Source of the DNA: Welwitschia mirabilis
Lineage: Eukaryota > Gnetophyta > Gnetopsida > Welwitschiales
Length of the DNA: 22,754 nucleotides
Reading direction: 5' to 3'
Assembly: GCA_051453625.1 (NCBI GenBank)
Contig: JBOZIK010000001.1
Coordinates: 11,978,028-12,000,781 of the forward strand
A program made the position numbers and the translations under genes. The notes below the pieces were generated by a model. The model was not told where the DNA came from, did no database searches, and saw only the letters and a program-made list of their open reading frames with translations. Of this stretch, positions 18,766 to 22,754 are shown in pieces. The stretch's first letter is position 1, and every line of letters starts with the position of its first letter.

Positions 18766-19200
18766 TAATTGAATGAATCTTATATTTTATTGATTAGATT
18801 TAAATAAATTAGGTTAATTAAATTTTATCTGGTCATCTGGACTTTCTTAGAAAAAAACCTAAGCCTAGTTAAGTTAATTAGATTAAAGTCCTAGTTGACT
18901 ATATTTGAAAATGTTTGTACTTACATTTTGATGGGTTGATCAAATCATAATCTAGTCAGACATATAGGATTATAGTGTAGAATAAAGGTAGTGAATCCAT
19001 TTTTCTCAAATTCAACTTAGTTTACCTACTTTATAAAATATTATGGATTCCTAACTTCCTTATTTCCACTTGTCTACCTATCTCTCTTAAATCTAACTAT
19101 CTTCTTTAATTTTTTTTATCTTTAGCAAGTGTGATGTGTTATCAAATGATAGAGAATCCCTCCAAAAGAGCTCAATAAAAGGAGCCTACAAGTAAAGATC
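18766..19200. other. Spacer between copia pol and third ORF
   Basis: No sustained frame. Sireviruses normally have a spacer here before the additional ORF. Confidence 0.5.
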
Positions 19201-20184
19201 TAAGATATTTTTACTTATAAATGTCAAATAAAGTCCTAGACAAGTTTAATAAAAATTTTGAAAAGACCAATAGCTTCATGTGAACTTAGGGAACTTAGGA
19301 ATATGGTAAGACTTCTCAATGATTTAGATCTGTCTTATTTCCTTAAGGTTTTTAGATTAGCTTATCTCTTTCTTACTTGCGTGTTCTACTATAATACTTC
19401 TTTCGATGTAGATTCCTTTATCCTTTTAACTCTTGTTTTGGAAAGAAGAATTTAAATAATCATAGATCTAGTAGCCTCCCTTATGAATCTCCTTAAAGGA
19501 AATTATGACAAGTTTTGACCCTTACACAATTCCATAAAGGACAAAGTGAAAGTCATTAGGAAACTCTGTGGAAAACTCATTTAATGGAAAACTACCATTT
19601 CCACCTCCTATTTTACTCCAAAATATTATTTTATTTATTTAGTTTTTAATTACAATTTTTTACCTCTTACTAGTCATTATAATAAGCACTCAAAGTATCA
19701 TGCTTATATTTTGTACTTGGTAGGAACTCATCACTCCATTAATGCTCCTACCATTATTCTTAAGAAAACGGTCTCTTAGTTATAATATCATAAAACTAGT
19801 GCTCTTCCTTACTTCATTCTAATTACAAACATCTATTTCCATTTTAGGATCTGGATGCACTTCAAACTTGAAACCTTAACTCCTATATCTTCCATTAGAC
19901 ATGCTACTCTATCCCACATGCATCTTTTTTCTAGATCCAAGAAAACTTTTAAGTCTCCTTCTCCAAAGTAGGTCTCCCCTAAAGATACTCTATCATACCT
20001 TAAGAGGCTAGATTCTTAAACTCAACACATGAAAGAGGTACTTATTACAGCAAAGTACAAGATTGCAGATACTTCTAAGAAAGTCAGTAGCTCTACACAA
20101 AATGTAACAAAAGAAGAAGATGATGATGATGACCCAAATTTTGAAGAAGAATCTAAGGAGAAGGAAGAAGAAGGATCTAATTAA
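19200..20184 (+). pseudogene. Sirevirus third ORF (env-like / plant transposon protein)
   Basis: The frame is broken but readable in pieces. From about 19228 it reads KVLDKFNKN and KRPIASCELRELRNM (19258 onward), followed by LNDLDLSYFLKVF. Near 19720-19890 it reads GTHHSINAPTIILKK, ALPYFILITNIYFHF and FKLETLTPISSIRHATLSHM, recalling the LPYGMxLTxIFxxF and ETLTPISS-type segments of Sirevirus third ORFs. The C-terminus is clean: from 20029 MKEVLITAKYKIADTSKKV leads to a run of five Asp, then a Glu/Lys-rich tail ending EEEGSN and TAA at 20182-20184. The function of these proteins is unsettled; an envelope role was proposed for SIRE1. The minus-strand frame at 20008-20268 is a shadow. Domain assignment is from memory of the family pattern. 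Confidence 0.6.
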
Positions 20185-20266
20185 TTGTATTTCTTTCTCT
20201 ATTGTTTTTGTTATTCTTGCGTTTTTCTTATTGCTTTCCTTTTTTATCTTCTTTATCATTATTACC

Positions 20267-20279
20267 AAAAATGGGGGAA
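20267..20279 (+). other. Polypurine tract 1
   Basis: AAAAATGGGGGAA lies about 80 bases after the third-ORF stop, following a T-rich stretch. It resembles the CCAAAAGGGGGAGA tract that primes plus-strand DNA synthesis in copia elements. Confidence 0.5.
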
Positions 20280-20551
20280 TATAGTTTATAAAATTAGTTA
20301 TAGTCAGTTGTTATCACATATTAGTTTTTAGTATCAGTTGTTTTTAGATGAGTATCTTTCAAATGTACTACATAAAATAGATTAATAGAAATAAATTTTG
20401 TATCGTTTGTCTTATCTACTAATGAATATTATATTTCCCATGAATTATGCTTTCAATTTTTTTTAATGGATCTATTTAAAAAACCATTTTAAATGCTTGA
20501 TCTAGATAAGCATGGTAAATGATATCTCATGAATATAAATGATCACTTTTT

Positions 20552-20559
20552 AAGGGGGA
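20552..20559 (+). other. Polypurine tract 2
   Basis: AAGGGGGA, preceded by CTTTTT. A second purine tract 270 bases after the first. Confidence 0.4.
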
Positions 20560-20605
20560 TTATTTAAATTAATATTTTCAAATAAGTATAGTTTTCTATC
20601 TATGT

Positions 20606-20617
20606 CAAAGGAGAAGA
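20606..20617 (+). other. Polypurine tract 3, likely next to LTR
   Basis: The context ATGTCAAAGGAGAAGATTAT resembles the Sirevirus junction form TCAAAGGGGGAGATTGTT, where the LTR begins TGTT. Here TG would have become TA. I place the LTR start just after it. Confidence 0.45.
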
Positions 20618-20777
20618 TTATTAAGTTATATTTTTACCAAGCTGATATCAAACTAATATTTTTTAATATAGCAAAATATGTTGTGTTTCTTATAGAAAAT
20701 ATTAATCCTTATAGGTTATAAGTAACTAACATTTCTCACTAGCTAAGCTTGAATCTAATGAGTAATAGATCTTCTAA

Positions 20778-21210
20778 GGAGTCAACTAGATTTCTAAGAG
20801 GTCAACTAGACCTAAAGCAAAAAGTGTTATATTCAATTTATTAAAGAATCGACCAGATTCCTAAGGTTTTGATTGGATATATATAAAAAAATGTTAAACC
20901 CTTTCATTGATGAGTCAATTAGATGTTTAAGAAGTCGATTGAACCTATACAAGAAGTTATTAAATCCTTTCATTGATAGATCAACTGAATGTTTGAGGGG
21001 TCAACTAAACCTATGCTAAAAGTGTTACATATATTTTCATAAGGGGTCAACCAAAAAAAATGTGGTTGACTAGTCCTAGACATATGTGGTTGAATGGATC
21101 CTAAATGAGGTTAAATGGACAATAATATGTAAAGAAATCAATTCAATTAAAAGAATATGAAGTTGACTAACTTCAGTGATAGCACTCAATGGGGTTAACT
21201 AGATATTTTC
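20778..21210. repeat. Cluster of degenerate GTCGACTAGA motifs in LTR
   Basis: At least ten variants lie in about 430 bases: GTCAACTAGA (about 20782 and 20800), ATCGACCAGA (20849), GTCAATTAGA, GTCGATTGAA, ATCAACTGAA, GTCAACTAAA, GTCAACCAAA with GGTTGACTAG facing it, GTTGACTAAC and GTTAACTAGA. They occur in pairs separated by TTTCTAAG- or CCTATGC-like spacers. Most differences are C-to-T or G-to-A, suggesting an original GTCGACTAGA-like unit that has lost its CpG. Confidence 0.7.
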
Positions 21211-21303
21211 AAGAGTTTATTAATGATGGTAGAAATGGAATTTCTTAGTCTATTTTCAATCCATTTTTTACCTATTTTTATCCATTAGAATATTAGATTC
21301 ACT

Positions 21304-21310
21304 TATAAAA
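21304..21310 (+). promoter_or_regulatory. TATA-like box in copia LTR
   Basis: TATAAAA followed by CCCTAAAATTC, about 690 bases into the LTR and 400 bases before AATAAA at 21707. This is consistent with a U3/R start, but it is a weak motif in AT-rich DNA. Confidence 0.35.
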
Positions 21311-21706
21311 CCCTAAAATTCATCTTACATATAAATGATAGCCATCAATGTCATACACACTATTTTGGTAGTGGACTAAAATTAAGAAAAGTAATGTTTT
21401 TATGTTTAGTTCTATGAGCAATCAGATTGCACTGTACATACTTGAATTTGTGACATCATTTTTAAAGAGTGTAGTACTATCTTTGTTGTACTTTAAATCT
21501 AGTGAAGCCTGTGCATCATGGCATACTATTAACACTAAAGAATAGTTCTTTAAAGGTTGAAACTAAGCCTCCAAAAGTTTAATTGTAAAGGTTATAGATT
21601 ATCCTAAAAAACCCAATGTTGTAATTTCAACTTAATATATTTAATACACTTGTGGAGTATATTTTTCAGTCCTATTGATAGGTTTTTCAAGGATTTATGA
21701 AAATTA

Positions 21707-21712
21707 AATAAA
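21707..21712 (+). terminator. Candidate poly(A) signal in copia LTR
   Basis: AATAAA near the presumed LTR end. Position fits, but the motif is common in this composition. Confidence 0.25.
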
Positions 21713-21806
21713 ACTTTCATATAGACCAAAGATGTAATAATGTCCAACATAAAAAGCAATTTTTAAAGGATGATAAACCTAAGAAATTTGATAAAGATAT
21801 TATGGT

Positions 21807-21985
21807 CATCCTCCATGTCATGGAAAAGATAGAGGAGATGATAGTCAGAAAAGTATGATTACCTCTATGTCATGGGGATGATGATCGAGATGACAGTCAG
21901 CATTTTTAACACATGCTAAGCATGAGCTAGTAAATGGAGTATCACCTCTATGTCATGAGGACAACACAATGGATGATAGTTAAAA
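21807..21985. repeat. Three CCTCTATGTCATGG repeats in gypsy U3
   Basis: Units start near 21810, 21862 and 21944, each with CCTCYATGTCATGRGG followed by GATGA and GATGATAGTCA- or GATGACAGTCA-like ends. The core is partly palindromic (CCTCCATGTCATGG). U3 repeats of this kind are often enhancer-like. No function is shown here. Confidence 0.65.
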
Positions 21986-22073
21986 TTATTTGTAAACTTA
22001 ATTAAATTATTATGAAAGAATGGATTTAAATTGTACCTATTTGTTTCAAATCCCTTGATGACCTATCCTAACC

Positions 22074-22081
22074 TATAAATA
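22074..22081 (+). promoter_or_regulatory. TATA box of gypsy LTR
   Basis: ACCTATAAATAGACCC is a classic plant LTR TATA context. Transcription would be expected to start about 30 bases downstream, near 22105. Confidence 0.6.
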
Positions 22082-22255
22082 GACCCTTTTAAATCCTATT
22101 CAAAATCATCTTTTATCATCTACATTCTTATAAAAATTGGAGATTATTAGAGGCAAGGAGATCCCTCCTACTTATAAGAAGAACAACCTTGGTGTTAGGA
22201 AGTGAATCTTTCATTGAGGAGTTATTATCATAAGTTTATGTAATTTAATTTCCTT

Positions 22256-22261
22256 AATAAA
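22256..22261 (+). terminator. Candidate poly(A) signal of gypsy LTR
   Basis: AATAAA about 180 bases after the TATA box, preceded by TTATGTAATTTAATTTCC, a T-rich upstream element. Confidence 0.4.
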
Positions 22262-22410
22262 ATTATTGATTAAATTGAAATTTTTTGAAATGTTTTATTA
22301 TTTGTTCTTATAGCTTATCTTAATTGCAATTTAAGTAACATAAATTTGTGATTAAAATAGGTTATAAGAACTAATCTAAGTGATAGTAGATTAGAAGTTT
22401 AATTAATTCA

Positions 22411-22470
22411 TTACATTAGAATTTCATTTATTACATTGCATTTCATTTCATTACATTGCATTTCATTCCA
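22411..22470. repeat. ATTACATTGCATTTC short tandem repeat
   Basis: Imperfect direct repeats of about 20 bases built on CATTACATTGCATTTCATT, with nested TTTCATT pentamers, in the U5 part of the gypsy LTR. Confidence 0.7.
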
Positions 22471-22724
22471 TCTCCATCTTTATATTGTTTACTTTTATTT
22501 TCTTTAAAGCAAAATTCTAAAATATACCATTATTCTCTTCCTAAAGCAATTTTTCATATTCTCTTTTAGAAGTCTTCTCTAAGTGTATAACATTTAGGTT
22601 AGGTTGATTGCACTATATAAATATGTATTATGTGCAATTAGATGATTAGATTTTTAGATGTTGCAAGTTAAATTTTATCTTCAGAATATTGGAATTAAAA
22701 GCACAAATACACATTGCAACATTT

Positions 22725-22742
22725 TGGCATCATTACCAAGGA
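22725..22742 (+). other. Decayed tRNA-Asp-type primer binding site
   Basis: TGGCATCATTACCAAGGA lines up base for base with TGGCGCCGTTGCCGGGGA, the primer binding site complementary to tRNA-Asp used by many plant Ty3/gypsy elements of Athila type. All six differences are G-to-A or C-to-T. It sits three bases after the LTR terminal CA, the expected place. Confidence 0.75.
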
Positions 22743-22754
22743 AGGCTTCAAGAG

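Larger units (their letters stand above)
14383..21747 (+). mobile_element. Ty1/copia element, Sirevirus type, 5' truncated
   Basis: Order on the plus strand is gag (14383-15390), protease and GAG-pre-integrase (15768-16130), integrase (16130-17040), RT (17300-18190), RNase H (18190-18765), an extra ORF (about 19200-20184), polypurine-like tracts (20267-20617) and a 3' LTR (about 20618-21747). Integrase before RT is the Ty1/copia order. An extra ORF after pol, several polypurine tracts and a long LTR are Sirevirus traits. Every coding part carries stops or frameshifts. The 5' LTR was not found. The 3' limit is approximate. Confidence 0.85.
20618..21747 (+). repeat. Probable copia 3' LTR
   Basis: It begins after polypurine tract 3 and ends roughly at 21747, about 1.1 kb, a usual Sirevirus LTR size. 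It carries a dense cluster of GTCAACTAGA-like motifs in its first half, a TATA-like TATAAAA at 21304 and AATAAA at 21707. The tail (TTTTTCAGTCC...GGTTTTTCAAGGATTTATG) recalls the end of monocot Sirevirus LTRs. Terminal TG/CA cannot be fixed because no 5' LTR is available to compare. Confidence 0.5.
21771..22721 (+). repeat. Probable 5' LTR of a Ty3/gypsy element
   Basis: The right edge is set by a primer binding site at 22725 and a terminal CA at 22720-22721. Inside are TATAAATA at 22074 and AATAAA at 22256, properly ordered for U3-R-U5. The left edge is uncertain; TGATAAACC at 21771 is a candidate. That gives about 0.95 kb. The body of the element lies beyond the window. It is unlikely to be the source of the gypsy scraps at 5860-6632, which lie 15 kb upstream. 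Confidence 0.55.

Noticed and set aside
20008-20268. Minus-strand 86-codon hydrophobic frame resembling a membrane protein
   Set aside because: It is the complement of the acidic Glu/Asp tail of the third ORF and the T-rich stretch before the polypurine tract.

Overview
The window looks like intergenic nuclear DNA of a flowering plant. It is very AT-rich, carries three runs of N, and consists almost entirely of old, nested and heavily mutated retroelements. I recognise no host gene, tRNA, rRNA or CRISPR array. Stop codons in the retroelement frames often sit where the family has Gln or Trp (CAA/CAG to TAA/TAG, TGG to TAG), the decay expected from deamination of methylated cytosine in silent plant repeats.

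Layout. (1) Positions 1-65 hold a GT/GA microsatellite, followed by a repeat (called D here) at about 60-345 that recurs in the same orientation at about 7420-7735. (2) Positions 340-5866 and 8464-13538 are two copies of one roughly 5-kb element in opposite orientation, left copy on the minus strand and right copy on the plus strand. Each has a leader of about 1.5 kb with hairpins, a decayed reading frame of about 2.3 kb that I cannot assign to a family, and a tail of about 1 kb with a conserved TATATAAGTAGG box. No reverse transcriptase or LTR pair is visible in it. This is the best candidate for something undescribed; its layout loosely recalls a plant pararetrovirus component or a non-autonomous retroelement. 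(3) Between the copies lie scraps of a Ty3/gypsy (Athila-like) pol: an RT piece on the minus strand, a tiny RT motif on the plus strand meeting it head-to-head, and an integrase C-terminus on the plus strand. (4) Positions 14383 to about 21747 are a Ty1/copia element of Sirevirus type in plus orientation: gag, protease, integrase, RT, RNase H, an extra third ORF, three polypurine-like tracts and one 3' LTR. No 5' LTR was recognised. (5) From about 21771 to 22721 lies a probable 5' LTR of another Ty3/gypsy element, followed by a decayed tRNA-Asp-type primer binding site at 22725-22742; its body runs off the window.

None of these elements can be active as read. Two of the N gaps (3799-4365 and 11654-11753) are flanked by near-identical direct repeats that the sister copy has only once, so they are probably assembly artefacts. 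All family assignments come from reading translated motifs by eye; no database search was run.
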